Part shown: positions 1 through 11,966 of the stretch, piece after piece
Position numbering within the stretch: position 1 is the first letter of the stretch
How the letters are laid out: each line of letters begins with the position of its first letter
DNA from: Hyphodiscus hymeniophilus
Lineage: Eukaryota > Ascomycota > Leotiomycetes > Helotiales > Hyphodiscaceae
Assembly (NCBI GenBank): GCA_016508695.1
Contig: VNKQ01000017.1
Location: forward strand, 992,001-1,056,000
DNA: 64,000 nucleotides
Direction of reading: 5' to 3'
Program-made: the position numbers and the translations under genes
Notes under the pieces: generated by a model
The model's input: the letters and a program-made list of their open reading frames with translations, nothing else
What the model was told of the DNA's origin: nothing
Databases searched by the model: none

Positions 1-424
1 GTCGGGCTGTTTGATAAGTAAGACGGTCCCAAGAAGTCGCTAAATCTAATTGTATTTGTCCTTCAGAACAAGTGTCCGACATGTGAACCTCGACTAAAGT
101 ATACATTGATCTCCTTAAAGTGAGATTGCATCTGTCCCCTTACGGAATTTTTTTCCATCACATTTTATTACTCGAAAAATCCCTACTTGGTCAGATCAAG
201 AGCGTCTAACAGGGGCGTGTCAAAATCAATGAGTATAAGGGGCAGTCCTGCATTCAATCATTATGTCTATTATGAGTCTCTATTTTTTCAAGTCCTAACA
301 CCGTAACATCAAAGGCCATACCGAAATATTTAGCATTCCAACTTCCCATCCGACGGTATTCACACAAGTCCCCACAATTCCATATGGTCCACCTCCTTTA
401 CTTCCGCCTTCTCAGCACAGCCCT
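1..424. other. 3' flank of the MFS transporter gene, no gene seen
   Basis: AT-rich sequence downstream of the minus-strand transporter gene. I see no convincing reading frame, RNA gene or repeat. It probably contains the transporter 3' untranslated region. Confidence 0.5.
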
Positions 425-2182
425 TCAGCCTTTCGTACCAGGCGTGTTCTCTTCATCGGGGCTATAAGCGAATCTCGATATCCTCCTGATCTTCTCGCCC
501 CAGAAGAAGAACAAGAATGGAATGCCACAACAAGCGAGGGAGATGAAAGCAAGTATGCTACCAGCCCATTCGTAGCCACAAGTATGGTACATCTGGACCG
601 TGAAGAGGACGCATCCCGCGCCCCACAGGGAACGGACGAAGGTCTTGGCTGCGAGGGCGGAGGCGGCTTGGTGCTGGTAGACATCGACTTCACACAGTCA
701 GCGAGATTCAGTATAGATTGGAGATCGGAGGGACGAGGAATGGATTGGCTTACCTATGTAGTTGTTCGCCGAGTTATAGATGAAAATGAACCCCAATCCG
801 ACTGGGAAACCAGCGATTGCCGGCCCGAGCCAAAGCACATCTGAGTAGGAAGTCCAGGCGAAAATGAAAAGGCCAATAGGTACGAACCAACACGAAAACA
901 TCATGGGGTATAATCTCAACTCCGGTGGCGGGTTCGGCCCATGCTTGGCACACATCTTTAAGTAATGCTTGTTAACGAGCGGCGAGAATGCTGACGAGGT
1001 GGTTACTCCTAGTGCGAGTGGGATGAACATGAGTCCAGTGATTCCGGCGGTATACCCTTTTCCTTCTTGATAAATCACAGGAAAAGCGACAAAGAACATA
1101 TACAATAATCCGTACAGGACGGACATGTAAAGCGCGACGAGGAAAACAATTGGTTCTAGGACCAGAAGCTGCATAGGTCGAAAGAGTATCAGGTAAAGTG
1201 TCTCCTTAAAAGGTCTAGGATTGAGTTGCTGTTCCGTGACGACCCGAGCATTTCCTGTCTCTTTCCGGATTTTCTTCGCTCTTTTGGATAGTATGGTAGG
1301 GGCGTAAGTCTCGGGGAGTGTAAAGGTGATCAGAATCCATGTTGTGCCAGACATGATCAGCTGAATCCAATAGAGCCACCTCCAGCCCTTCGCATCAGAC
1401 AAGAACCCCCCGACCAGTGGCCCAATTGCCGGTCCAACGAATGGCGCAGCAGAAAACACAGCCATCGGGACACCTCTCTCCTCCACGGTCCAGAGATCCG
1501 CAAGGGTTCCACCGACAAGAACTATAGGAGCACTGAAGGCAATCCCATCAATAGCCCTTGTGACCAACAAAGTCCCAATATTCTTGGCCACAGCCCCGGG
1601 AATCGTAAAAACGACCGCAACAAGAAGCGTGGATGTGTACACAGGCTGCCTCCCAAAGACCTCACTCATAGGCGCAAACACCAACGGTCCAACTCCAAAT
1701 CCCACGACAAACACGGTTATAGTCAAGAAAGTGACCTCCTCACTGACGTTGAATGATTTGCCTACTCCTGCCAAATCGGCGGTTACAACACCGCTGCAGA
1801 ATGCGACGACGAAACACGTAAAAGCGACTACGCATGTGCAGTACCATTTGTAGGGTTTGCTCCAGTTCTTGGGATTCTCAGGGTCGTTGATTTTGAAGGT
1901 TACGAGTTCGTACTTCTCGACTTTTCCGGAAGTTCGGGAAACAATGGACGTCGGGATCTCCCCGAGCGCTGTCTCCTCGGTATACTCAGCCATATTGGCT
2001 TCGTTAGAGAGAATGCGGGAGGGCATGTTGACAAAGTCCTCGTCGGGGTCGATCCGACGGGTCCTTACTGTGTCTAAGCGTTGCATGCTGGGACTGTCAG
2101 TAATGTTCAGGGCATTAGAAGGGGGAACGAACTCCGGTTCTGTATCGTATGGAGCTGGAGTGAGTGGTGGTGAGGACTCCAT
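425..2182 (-). CDS. MFS transporter, DHA1 drug:H+ antiporter / polyamine exporter type
   Basis: Two exons (2182-754 and 687-425) joined over a 66-nt intron with donor GTAAGCC. The spliced protein is 563 aa, the usual size for 12-TM fungal DHA1 transporters. The frame change at the intron restores the conserved tail (VDVYQHQAASALAAKTF, then a last TM near LAFISLACCGIPFLFFF), which fixes the second exon. About 110 cytosolic N-terminal residues precede TM1. Motifs seen are the loop 'GPLVFAPMSEVFGRQPVY' between TM2 and TM3, and the antiporter motif C region 'VFSAAPFVGPAIGPLVGGF'. The family exports drugs, fungicides or polyamines across the plasma membrane by proton antiport; the substrate cannot be read from sequence. 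It stands alone with no biosynthetic genes beside it. Confidence 0.93.
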
Positions 2183-2767
2183 ATCGACGACTTGACTCTT
2201 GCAGATAGCACACTGATGTCGAGTTCTTCAGGAACCAAGCTCTTGAGACGTAGGAAAGTTTGGAGATCAGTATATGAATTGATTCAACTTCAGCGTAATG
2301 AGACAATAAATGGCAAGAACAGCCACCTATCCTTCTATATACTCCTTCTCCTACTTTCTTCTCGCCCAAACTTGCCGAGTATCTCCGAGCTCAAGGTAAT
2401 ACCTGAAAGATCCATTGTAGATGCAAGCCACTGCGTGGTCATTGTCGTTCATTCAATTGCGGATTGTCCTATCATGGGAGTTCGGCACAAGTAGGCGGTA
2501 TAGGCGGTATTAGAGCGGTATCATGACATACACCAAAGTGCCGTAACTGCTTATGTCAGACCATGAATATCGTAGAAAGTATACTCGTAAGTAATCAGAG
2601 TGGACAGAGCTTACCTCAACGTGCACTGACAAGGCTCTTTTTTGGCGATCCGAGCTACCCGGACAAACCACGTCGGCCCGCGGGTCGCAAGCCTTTTCTG
2701 CAGGGCTGAAATGTTATTCGTGGCGCGTACTCGAATATTTCCACAAGAAGTGAAGCAAAGATGATTC
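2183..2767. other. Intergenic region upstream of the MFS transporter
   Basis: It carries the promoter of the minus-strand transporter and the 3' flank of the next minus-strand gene. Short imperfect GGCGGTAT repeats lie near 2495-2520. I see no gene. Confidence 0.4.
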
Positions 2768-2967
2768 TTATTTGTTGTTGATATCCGAGCTATTGACGCA
2801 ATTGGGGGACAGATAGTTTGAAAAGCTCCTATAAAGATATGAGTATTTTGAATCTACCGAGAACACAGCCCGAGGAAGGAGAAGGAAAGGAGTCTGGAAG
2901 CTGTGTAATGAGTAAGGCTGTCTAGCGCTCGTGCGTGAACGAAATAGGCTTCCAGGCTCTAAAGGCC

Positions 2968-4685
2968 TCACAAGTGAAAGGCTAATGACAAAAAGCAAAC
3001 GTACCAGTAATTATCTTCTTGTCCCCTATGATGCTCAAGTTCTGCGTTGTTAATGCATCGTGGACTGTTTCCATTTCCAAGTTAGCCTTGTGTTATACAG
3101 AGATATTCAGCAGCACAGAGATCATGGAAGGAGGAGACGACAGGACAAAGCGCCGCACGACTTTTAACACAAACCGAGATCGTAGAAAGGAAACCAAGGA
3201 AACATACTGGTAGTGATCCTCTACCGTGCCAAAAGGAAAGATGGCAATTAGGCACACTTCGTCGAGTTCACACTGACCGCACGTTTTCCAGTCGCTCCAG
3301 TCAAGCCAAGTAGTCAGATCCCGAATTAGCTCCATTTCAGCAGATACGTCGTCATCCTCATTGATATTGTCATCCTTCTGCTTTTCCAACAATGATCTTC
3401 TGACTTCGAATATCGTACTACAGATTCGGCGAGTGACTGTCTTGAACCCAGCTTCAAGCAAACGATCTGTTTCAGTGACAAGTTGAACGGGTTGAAGATA
3501 ATGCTCCGAACAGACCGTGACTGGATCCTGGCTTTCAGAAACTCCATAGTCGATGAATGTGTTGATCAACATGTTAGTCTGCAAGAGGAACGTTCTCTGC
3601 GGCATACCGGAAGCCATCCATTGAAGCCGAGCAGAATATCGCTTGACGATCATATCCGCAACACCTTGCCAATCAACTCCTACAGTTGGCTTCCAGTCCT
3701 TCACCGCAAGCTCCACATCGGATTTGATGCGTCGAAGCACCTCTTCTTCGCTTGCCACTAAGCGTGGGAGCTTCCATTGACCCGGGTCCTCAGCTGGATT
3801 CGACAGATTCGCTGGATAGAAGTACGCTGAAACCATGGACGAGTAATCCAGATGGACCCTACCACCATCGATACCTTGATATCGATTCGCGATATCCCTA
3901 ACGAAATCCAGAAGGAAAATATCATTCCACCCCGCCGGCTCATCCAAGTTAGGTCGTAATTTGTGCGAGATGACATCCAGCCCGTCAGAAAAATCACATT
4001 TGATGAGTTCAAAGCCACACTCCATCCTAATGAAGCCCTCCACACCCCATTTCTCTCCAAGAGCGCAAAGTCCTTCTGCTCGTTCTCTTTCAGCAAAGTC
4101 GCCCTTGGTAAGGTTCAAAAGCAGGAGATCCTGCGAATCTAACGTTCCTCGAGAGCATTTTGCAGCTGCCATCCCGTCCAGGTATAGAACCTTCAGAGGG
4201 CGATTGACTTGATAGATCTGCAGATATCCGGGTACACGTTCATAGTTAGGTGGTTCCTCCAAGGCCCAGAGATATTGAGGGGACATGTTTCTCGGATCCA
4301 AGAATTCCACGTGATTCTCGGCGCTTTCGCTGCTTCTCCCACCATCCGTACGGTTTCGTATTCTCCTAAAACCCACGGAAAACATTTCTGCGTGTGGAAT
4401 CTCGAAAGCCAACCATTCCAACCCTATAGGGCGATCTGGGACAGCGCTTCCATGGTAGAGCAGTGTTCCTTCTGGGATGGAGGCGGGAAAGAAGGACATC
4501 CCGTTGTGTTGGACTGAGGAGCCCCATTGCCTCATCGAAGAGTAGATCGCGTTGAACAGAAGATTTGCGTTTTCGGTGGCACTTGCTATGCTGGGCCCGT
4601 GTTGATTTTGAGATGTTAGAGGTTTCTGCGGTATAGACGCATCCGCTAAATGGAAGAAGAAGACGAGGAGTAGGATCGGTATCAT
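2968..4685 (-). CDS. Conserved fungal secreted protein of unknown function
   Basis: The main exon (4685-3208) encodes a hydrophobic N-terminal signal sequence (about residues 1-16, likely cleaved after ADA) and then a globular protein of about 475 residues. Distinct segments are 'SMRQWGSSVQHNGMSFFPA', 'PEGTLLYHGSAVPDRPIGLEW', 'KVLYLDGMAAAK' and a C-terminal CxxC (CGQCELDEVCL). I believe it belongs to a conserved uncharacterised ascomycete family, but I cannot name a domain. A donor GTATGT at 3207 and an acceptor at 3065 add a second exon from 3064. The 3' end is unsure: the frame can run to a stop at 2968, or splice again (donor GTACGT after 'EDNYW') to an exon ending at 2768. It is not recognisably an enzyme. 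Confidence 0.7.
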
Positions 4686-5675
4686 GTTGGACGAGCGGCT
4701 TTATCAGACAGAACGCGGCACTTCCCAAGATATCTAAGCTTAAAAAAGAACGAGAAAGAGTTGGATTCTTGATCAGGATGAATTGAGGTCGGGCTTGATA
4801 CCAGCCTGCTTACGCCCTAGAGCATCCTTGTCTGGAAGGTGTTGAGCGATTGGTTCTATTGGTCATATTTGCGAGTGTCACCTAAACCTGCCTGCCTGCT
4901 AGATATCAGGACCTCAATTCTACTCGCTCGTCTGGAGACAGGCAAGTCTCAGAAGAAAGAAGTCTTTCGGAGAATACACCGCTTATTGAGAGCGCCAATA
5001 GTCGCTGGAATCAATGTGTACGAGCCTCAAGCCTCAGCTGGCAAATGGCAGCGCATGTGAAAGATATGAACGACCTTTTCATTCCCTGTCTGTCTGTCCA
5101 TTCTTTCACGTCTTTCGCACTGAGCGATACTACATAAGAGGAAATGGAGTCTTAATCACATCCCTATCACATCAGACTGTGATTTAAGATGGCGGAACAT
5201 CTCCCGACGTGTTCCAGCCCATTCTTGCGTATCCAGATATCCACCTAATAGGTGTAACCACAATGAAAATGCGATATCCGCAGAAGAATTTTCGAGCCAA
5301 GTTTCGCTGTTTGCATACTTCCTTGAAAATCAATGAATCGCTTGCTGCAAAATGCTCTTTCGTGTTTCCCATCATACATGACCATAATGCTCATGGCTAT
5401 ATCCAGTGCGTTGATCAATGGCCAAGATCAATCATCTATCATTCCTCGCAATACCGCCTAGTCCTATACAAACCGAACATTGGTAGACATCGTCCGTGTG
5501 AATTCCAACAGATTCGAAGATCCCGGTCCTGCCAGCGGTCTTCGATTTGATCGCAGTGGGGGGCCCTGCGCCCAAGTTCGCCTAGAACGCCCTTGGTATT
5601 GTTGGTGTTTTTCTAAAATGTTACTGCCGCCCAAGCAAATTTGTGCTCTGCCATCAAGATGGAAGAAGCGACTGT
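4686..5675. other. Intergenic region between the secreted-protein gene and the PAK kinase gene
   Basis: It holds the promoter of the secreted-protein gene (minus strand) and the 3' flank of the kinase gene. Only short unsupported frames are present. I see no RNA gene or repeat. Confidence 0.4.
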
Positions 5676-8410
5676 TTATGATGCTGCTTTCTGCGCCTTT
5701 TCTTGTGCTCTCGCGTTCCGTGCTGACCGAACGAGTGGCGCCAGCTGTATCAAATCGGTACACTTCTTCATGAACTCATGCTGTACCTTTGTTAGCCGGT
5801 ATCCCCCATCTCGATCCAGAAGAAACTTACTCGTAAAAGATCATGAGCGCTAGCTCTCTTCTCAGGATCAACCTTCAATGCGAATTGCAAGAAATCCCGA
5901 AAGACGTCAGTGAGCGCATGTTCGTCCTTGATGGCTGGGGTGCCGTTCGTGGCAATGAGGTAGAGGGCGCGTAGGGGTGATTCTGTGAGATACGGGGGCT
6001 CGCCTTCGATCATTTCGATTGCCATGATGCCGAGAGACCAAATATCAACCTTGCGACCGTATTCCTTTCGCGTCACGACCTCTGGTGCCATCCAATACGG
6101 TGTTCCAACCATTGTTGTGCGCTTATTGTGAGCTTCGTTGATCTGGGCGCAGAAGCCAAAATCGGCTAAAAATCATCAGCCGTTGTCTTAGGGTGATTTG
6201 AATCTGACATGAACTTACTGAGCTTGATATTACCATCCATCGACAACAGAATATTGTCCGACTTGATATCACGATGGATGACGCCCTTCGAATGCAAATG
6301 TTGAAGTCCCTTCAGCGTCTCCCTACAAACAGCTGCGATTTGGCCTTCCGACATGATATTAAATGTAACCACATCCGTCAGGCTGCCGCCTTCCATAAAC
6401 TCCATTATAACCCAAAGCTCCCCTACGACCAGGAAGCTGTCAATGAAATTGACGATGTTCGGATGAGAGCTATCCTTCATTACTAGGATCTCATTAATGA
6501 TGAGATCCTTCTTCGGTTGTTGTTCGAGGTTCATCTGTTTGATGGCTACCAATCGGTTTGTGCCTCTCTCGTAGCCAGTGAAAACACCACCGGAAGCTCC
6601 TTGGCCAATTTTGGTCAAGCTATTATAGATATTCCGAGGGTCTCCTTCGGTGCAGATCTGTTTCAACCTTGCAACAATATCAATACCCGTGCTTTGCCGT
6701 TGACGATGTCTAGGTCTGGCTCCACCTTGGGCAGGACCTCTTGCTTGTTGGCTTGGGTGAGGGATGCCATCCAGTTCTGGCGGACGTGGAAATTGGTTTT
6801 GCGGTGTTGGAGGGGCAGGCTGTTGCGCTTGCTGTCGTTTGCTCTGGCTGCGTGCAATTTGGTTAGATTGCTGTTGTGATTGCTGCAATGCAAGCTGTTG
6901 CTGCTGTAACATCTGCTGTTGATAGATAGCTTGTGGAGACTCTGTCTGAATCGGGGTTGCATAAGGTGAAACGCCGTTTACTCGGGAATTGGATCTTGAG
7001 CGATGCTCCTCTGGTAGCATTGGTCCGTTGTCTTGTTGTTGGGGAGGAACATAAGCCAGAGCAGGTAGGTCATCACTTTGGCGGGGCATTCCAATGCCAG
7101 AATCTTTAGCCACAGTTGGTGGAGGAGGGGCAGTCCTCGTTGGTCCCTGCATCGAGACTGGCGGCCGTGGTGCTGGGCGGTTGGGTATGGGGCCATTGGT
7201 ATTATTGGGTTGCATTGTCAATGCTGGACCTTGACCTGGTCGCGGAACGGGAGGTGGTGATCGAGGATTTTCGAAGCTTGTTTCATGGTTTGACGGAAAT
7301 CTAGGACTTGCTGGTGGACTCGTCATAGGAGCCATGGATCCATAACTAGGAGTGTTCAGCAGCCCCGGCGACAGAGGCGCTGGAGTACTGATGCCCACGC
7401 GCAACTCTGGCACTTTTGCATGGTCGAACTTGTCCCATACTTCATCTCCACCCTTGTCTGCATTCTCCTTATAAAAGCCAACGATGTCGACGATGGTTTG
7501 TGGATGTTGCTCTTGTTCCTTCTTTGTGATCCCACTGTCGTTGATCATTCGTTGCCATTCTTTTGGTAGACCCTGAGTTAATTAGCTAATATCCCCCTGT
7601 GTATTCTGTGATGCGTCACACTCACTGTGAATTGTCCAGTCTGGTTATCATATCCAACGTGGGTAACATGGACTGGGTTCTCGGGCGCGGATATTTTTAT
7701 CCCACGGGGCGAACTAACACCAATACTGCTCATGAAACCAGAGAAGCCTGACTTCTTTCTTATCATGCCTTGCTTGGGTTCCTTGGTTTCATCCGAGTAT
7801 CGTTTGGGGCTTATCAACTGATTCTCGCCAATTCTCGGGGTGTCTTTTCGTTCATTCTGTCTCCTGCTGAGAAGCTTGCCGACTGTCTCAAGGGCGGACT
7901 GAGCACTCGTGGGTCGGTGGCAGTGTGCGATAGAGGTGGGAGCGGAGGACGGCGTGCTGGGTTCTGATATCCGGTTGCATTCGACGTCGTATTCATGTGG
8001 TTAAGGATCCCAGATCCATCAAACGGGGCTCCGATGAAATCGTCGGACGGTTTGTCGCTGAGGGGACGCGTTGGGTTCGACATTCGATTGCCTCCACCCC
8101 CGCCAATTGGCGACGCGACAAAGTGCGAGTCCGCCAGGATGGGGGAAGGGTTTGATATCTGACGTTCGAGGGAGGAGCTTGAAGATGCGTATGCGGCAGG
8201 ATTGGGGGATGTTGTCGTTCGCGTATGGCCTTGTGGGTGGTGCGATCTGGGGTAAGGTGCTGAGGGAGCCCGTTGGAGACTTCCGGAGCTCCTCTGGCTT
8301 CTCAGAGATTGGTTATCGCTACTTCGCACATCGGCCAGCAGGTTCGAGGCCACGATGCCCGGAGGGGGTTTCTTGGTGAGACGCCTCGTAGATGTTTTGA
8401 TCTCTTCCAT
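5676..8410 (-). CDS. STE20: p21-activated protein kinase, Ste20 type (CRIB + Ser/Thr kinase)
   Basis: Exons run 8410-7626, 7572-6219, 6165-5831 and 5780-5676, with introns of 50-53 nt. The protein is about 859 aa. Order: a disordered Ser/Pro-rich N-terminus; a CRIB motif near residue 237 (ISAPENPVHVTHVGY), which binds Cdc42/Rac-GTP; a Pro/Gln-rich linker; and a kinase domain from about residue 580. Kinase motifs are the glycine loop GQGASGGVFTG, the VAIK lysine, HRDIKSDN, DFG and MAPEVV. No PH domain is visible, so it is Ste20-type rather than Cla4-type. Family role: effector of Cdc42 in polarity and in pheromone and filamentation MAP kinase signalling. The start at 8410 is chosen because a 7-nt repeat lies just 5' of it. 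The frame changes between 'GDRMNEKTP' and 'SPKRYSDE' with no normal intron; see findings. Confidence 0.92.
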
Positions 8411-8416
8411 ACTGAC

Positions 8417-8458
8417 GTGACGACTAACGACTACCGACTGACGACTGACGACTGACGA
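8417..8458. repeat. 7-nt tandem repeat in the PAK kinase leader
   Basis: About six imperfect copies of the heptamer CGACTGA/CGACTAA lie directly upstream of the kinase ATG. A 7-nt unit cannot stay in frame as copy number changes, so it argues that this stretch is untranslated leader. Confidence 0.8.
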
Positions 8459-11400
8459 GTCCTCAAACCTCTCCCCTCTTACGTCTGGTGTGGTCGTTTC
8501 GTATCGTTGTTGTCCAATCAATGCCTGCAGAGCAGGTTGGGCGGCTGCGGGACGTTTTTTCTGGTGCGCTTTGTTCGAGGCACCGCGGCCATGCAGACAG
8601 AGTACGACAGGAGCTTGCTGCAGGAGCTTGCAAAGCGGGTTGGAGGGAACGGGGTAATTGATTGCTAGAGGGGTGATTTTTTCGACTTGGAAGAGGTGAG
8701 CGAGAGGTGAGCAAGAGCCGGAGTTGGTAGATGATTGCAGATGTTTACTACTTGTCGAGTGTGTTGCGAATGAATGAAGATTGCTGCCCAGGCCATGCCA
8801 GGTGGTGCGGTGCGGAGTGGTGACGGAGAAGTGGCTGTGTGCTTGTCCAGTCAAATCTCGCGGCGATATCGAGCAAGACTGTATCTTAATTAATAACCAC
8901 GAAAGGGCCACACGAATTCTCCAAAATGCCTATCCAATTTTACAGCTAGCGATAGTAACGACGGGTCAACACAGGAAGTTTGGGACGCAAAGGATGCCGG
9001 TTGAAAAGAACTGCTTTCCATGAGGACAGTCTAGCAGCCGCTCGAGGAATCGTCATCTCATGTATCGCAGCAATACTGGGCCTGCTTGCATCTCAAATAA
9101 GGTAGCTAAGCAAGCATCTACAGTACGTTTTTAGGTTTGTCAGTAGCATAGTACCAATGTCCCGCCGTTCCTTCCAAGTTCCCTCCTGTTGGCATTTCTT
9201 CAACAGCTCTCTTCTCTTACTACAACAATACTCGTTGGCACAGCTTATGCATAGGTATCCAGGACCACAACACCACTTACAGCACACTACTACATGGTTT
9301 ACAGAATGGCTACTCCGTCAAGCATACACACCGGTCCTTTCATACTAAAAATCGCTGTGAATGGGTGGTTTGCAAATTCGATGGATTGTTTGTTCTTCGA
9401 ATGACAGTGCTTTAGGACCTTGAAACGCCCGTAGAGTTCCCAATGAATCAATGATCCATGATTGTGGGTTGTACTAACTTGAGTAAGAGTGTTTACGTCC
9501 GTGACTCAGTCAGAGCTTCCAACCCTCTCTTACTCATAATTATCAATTGGAACATGGAACCATTGTACCTTCGTACTCTTTTTAGATACAGTTGCCCCTC
9601 GGAAGTCGGACCATCTGCCCTCGCCTACCAAAGCACACTTCCTGTCAGCCACGCTACCATCTTCATCCTCCGAGTGTCCACATCTCACATCAAGAGAATG
9701 ACCGTCCGTACTCTGTACGGGCAACGATTCTCTTCCAAGTCTAAAGGATCAAGACTCGTTGGTTTTACATTTCGCTTACTTGTAACGCTAGAATACCCGT
9801 CTGGTCATAAAACCAACGTGAGATGGACCTGTTCTGGCGATCCCCAAGTTAGTTTGTTTCGTCAATCCAATTTCAAGCACTTATCAATGTGTCCACAAAT
9901 TTACGATCCAATCAACGCTGTTAGGAAGATTCGTCTAACATGCAGCGGCATTCTCGAGGGGCAGGAAAATACTACAGAAGTGTCTCGGGTTGTGGAGATG
10001 GATATAACGCCTTCGTGGCACGTTACTTTCATGTTGAAGGTCGTGCTAACGTAGCCACGAGGAAGGGGGACATTGCGCTACGAAGCTGACCTGATCTTCT
10101 GATACTTTAACATGATGTTGATCACATATTATTGCACGTTGCCTGCTGAATTTCTGTTACTGCATTCATGGGTGGTCGTGGACTTGGCACAAATGATGCA
10201 AGTGGTCATTGTCACTGACAAAGAGCTTCTGAAGCCAACAAAGAGCCCGGGGAGCGAAGCAGGCAGATTTCAAGTCAAGTGCCCAGTCAGGTGGGAAGTG
10301 CTGTCGGACCTCAACTGCATTCAGCAGCGTGGTGTTCTTGAAATGGTCCATCACGTGATTAACAGATGTCTGCCTCCGAGCACTTCATTTGTTTCTAAAC
10401 TTGCCAATATCTTATTTATCTACTTCATACCTCATGTCTCTCTTGAGTCGGCTCCCAGCAGCTGTATTTGGGAATTAGTGGTTCCCTCGAGTAAAGTAGG
10501 TTCGTGAACCTCAAGATACGGACTTGCCGAACAGTTCGGAATCACAAAAGCGGTAGCCAACAAAGCACTGAGGTCAATCCTCGCGTTCTTATAAGAAGCA
10601 GAGTGTTCAGCTGTTATACACTGCTCAAAATTGCCTTGAGAGCTTTCATACACTGCGGATGAACAGCGGCCTAGAATGGGTGCTAGAATTGACTCAGACT
10701 TCGCAGCCAATGGCTGCAAAACAGCTTAAGCAGGCCGGTTCTCGACGCAACAGCCAGCAAAATCAACGCAACATCAAAGTCGACTTCACCATAGCAGAAC
10801 CACCTCCATAGGGCCCGTCTGAGTCAAATACCATCAAGGCCTCCAAAGCAAAGCATAGTCGTATGTCATGGTAAAAACTTCCCCGTCCTGGATCTCGATG
10901 TTGCTGACTTCTGAGTCAGAAATCATTTCCAGAAATGTCAATGATCCCCAAAAGTACTTGATCTGAACATTCAAGACTAAGTGAGATCGAACTTATTAGA
11001 GTCATGTGTAGCAACTGCATATAAAGTCTACTATGTACATGAGAGGAAGGAAGATGGCGATTCGGGTCTTCGCTCTTAGGTTCCTGGGAACGCGTCTGTG
11101 AAGCTATATTAGGAGCTTGGGGGAAGGGAATGGTTGTGTCATGGCAGGCAACTCATGTCAAAGAAAAGGACTATAGGTATCACGGCACGGGCTTTAAGCG
11201 TTCGGTGAGTCTGTTTACCCATGGCTTATATTTCATCTTCTCTCCTCAGCTCCCGTAGCTTTCTCGTAGCATGTGTGGCATGGCATTTGTACGGTACCTA
11301 TTGAACAAGAGAGGAGTCGGACTTTGGACTTTATACGAGGGGAAATCTAGGTATTTGATGAAAGGTACCACCCAAAATTATACGAAGTACAAATACAAGG

Positions 11401-11966
11401 AATGCGATTTGCGGCTAGAAGCCCTTCTCCATCGCGAGACTTACTGGACCCCTTTTTGATATGGCGCCACTTTAAGTATCTGCCGACGCATAAATAAAGC
11501 GGCATCGGAAGCCATCGCCTAAATTTCCGACCCACCTCTCTCATGTCGAAGGTTCCCCAAGAGTTTTGTAGCAATTCTACCACTCAATCACTTCCCTCTC
11601 AGCTCCTTCATACTGTGTTCAGCATAAGCTTCGTGCTCTTGCATCAGAACCTTCATCTTTCCTCCAGTCCAATTGATAATTGCCCTCAATGCAATTCTCC
11701 ACATACTAGAAGCTCTCACAAATTGTCTTGCGTGGCCTTAACAACGTCACCCTCTCTCTTGGTCTGATTGCATCTGCAATCTTCTCACCGGTATTTTATT
11801 CTGGTTAGTGAATGATTCCTTCCGGCGATCAAGTATGGAGCTGGCACAACAGTTCACTGACTTCGCAATGGTAATCTAGCACACAAACTCGGGTACGCAC
11901 TTCATCTCAAACTCTCACCATATCTATCTGCGAGCCCCCGCCCTTACTATCCGCCGCGAACCCAAC
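8459..11966. other. Long divergent intergenic region between the PAK kinase and the multi-KH gene
   Basis: About 3.5 kb separates two divergent genes. It must hold both promoters and probably long leaders. The longest frame (9458-10054, plus strand, 198 codons) resembles no family I know and has no codon pattern that convinces me. A decayed coding fragment is listed separately at 10763-10992. I see no tRNA. Confidence 0.4.
10763..10992 (-). pseudogene. Possible decayed coding fragment
   Basis: Two overlapping minus-strand frames without starts read like protein. The first (10992-10834) contains 'LTFLEMISDSEVSNIEIQDG' and 'VFTMTYDYALLW'. The second, one shift away and ending at 10763, contains 'ALMVFDSDGPYGGGSAMVK'. 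Together they look like one polypeptide broken by a frameshift. I cannot name a family. It could instead be an exon of an unrecognised spliced gene, or chance. Confidence 0.25.

Noticed and set aside
1560..2195. Plus-strand frames opposite the MFS transporter
   Set aside because: They are antisense shadows of a well-supported coding sequence and contain no independent motif.
8411..8911. N-terminal extension of the PAK kinase to an ATG at 8911
   Set aside because: It would run through a heptamer repeat, whose copy changes break frame, and through low-quality peptide text.
9458..10054. 198-codon plus-strand frame in the PAK/multi-KH gap
   Set aside because: No signal, domain or family resemblance, and several unlikely residue runs. 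It may be leader or chance, so it was not called a gene.
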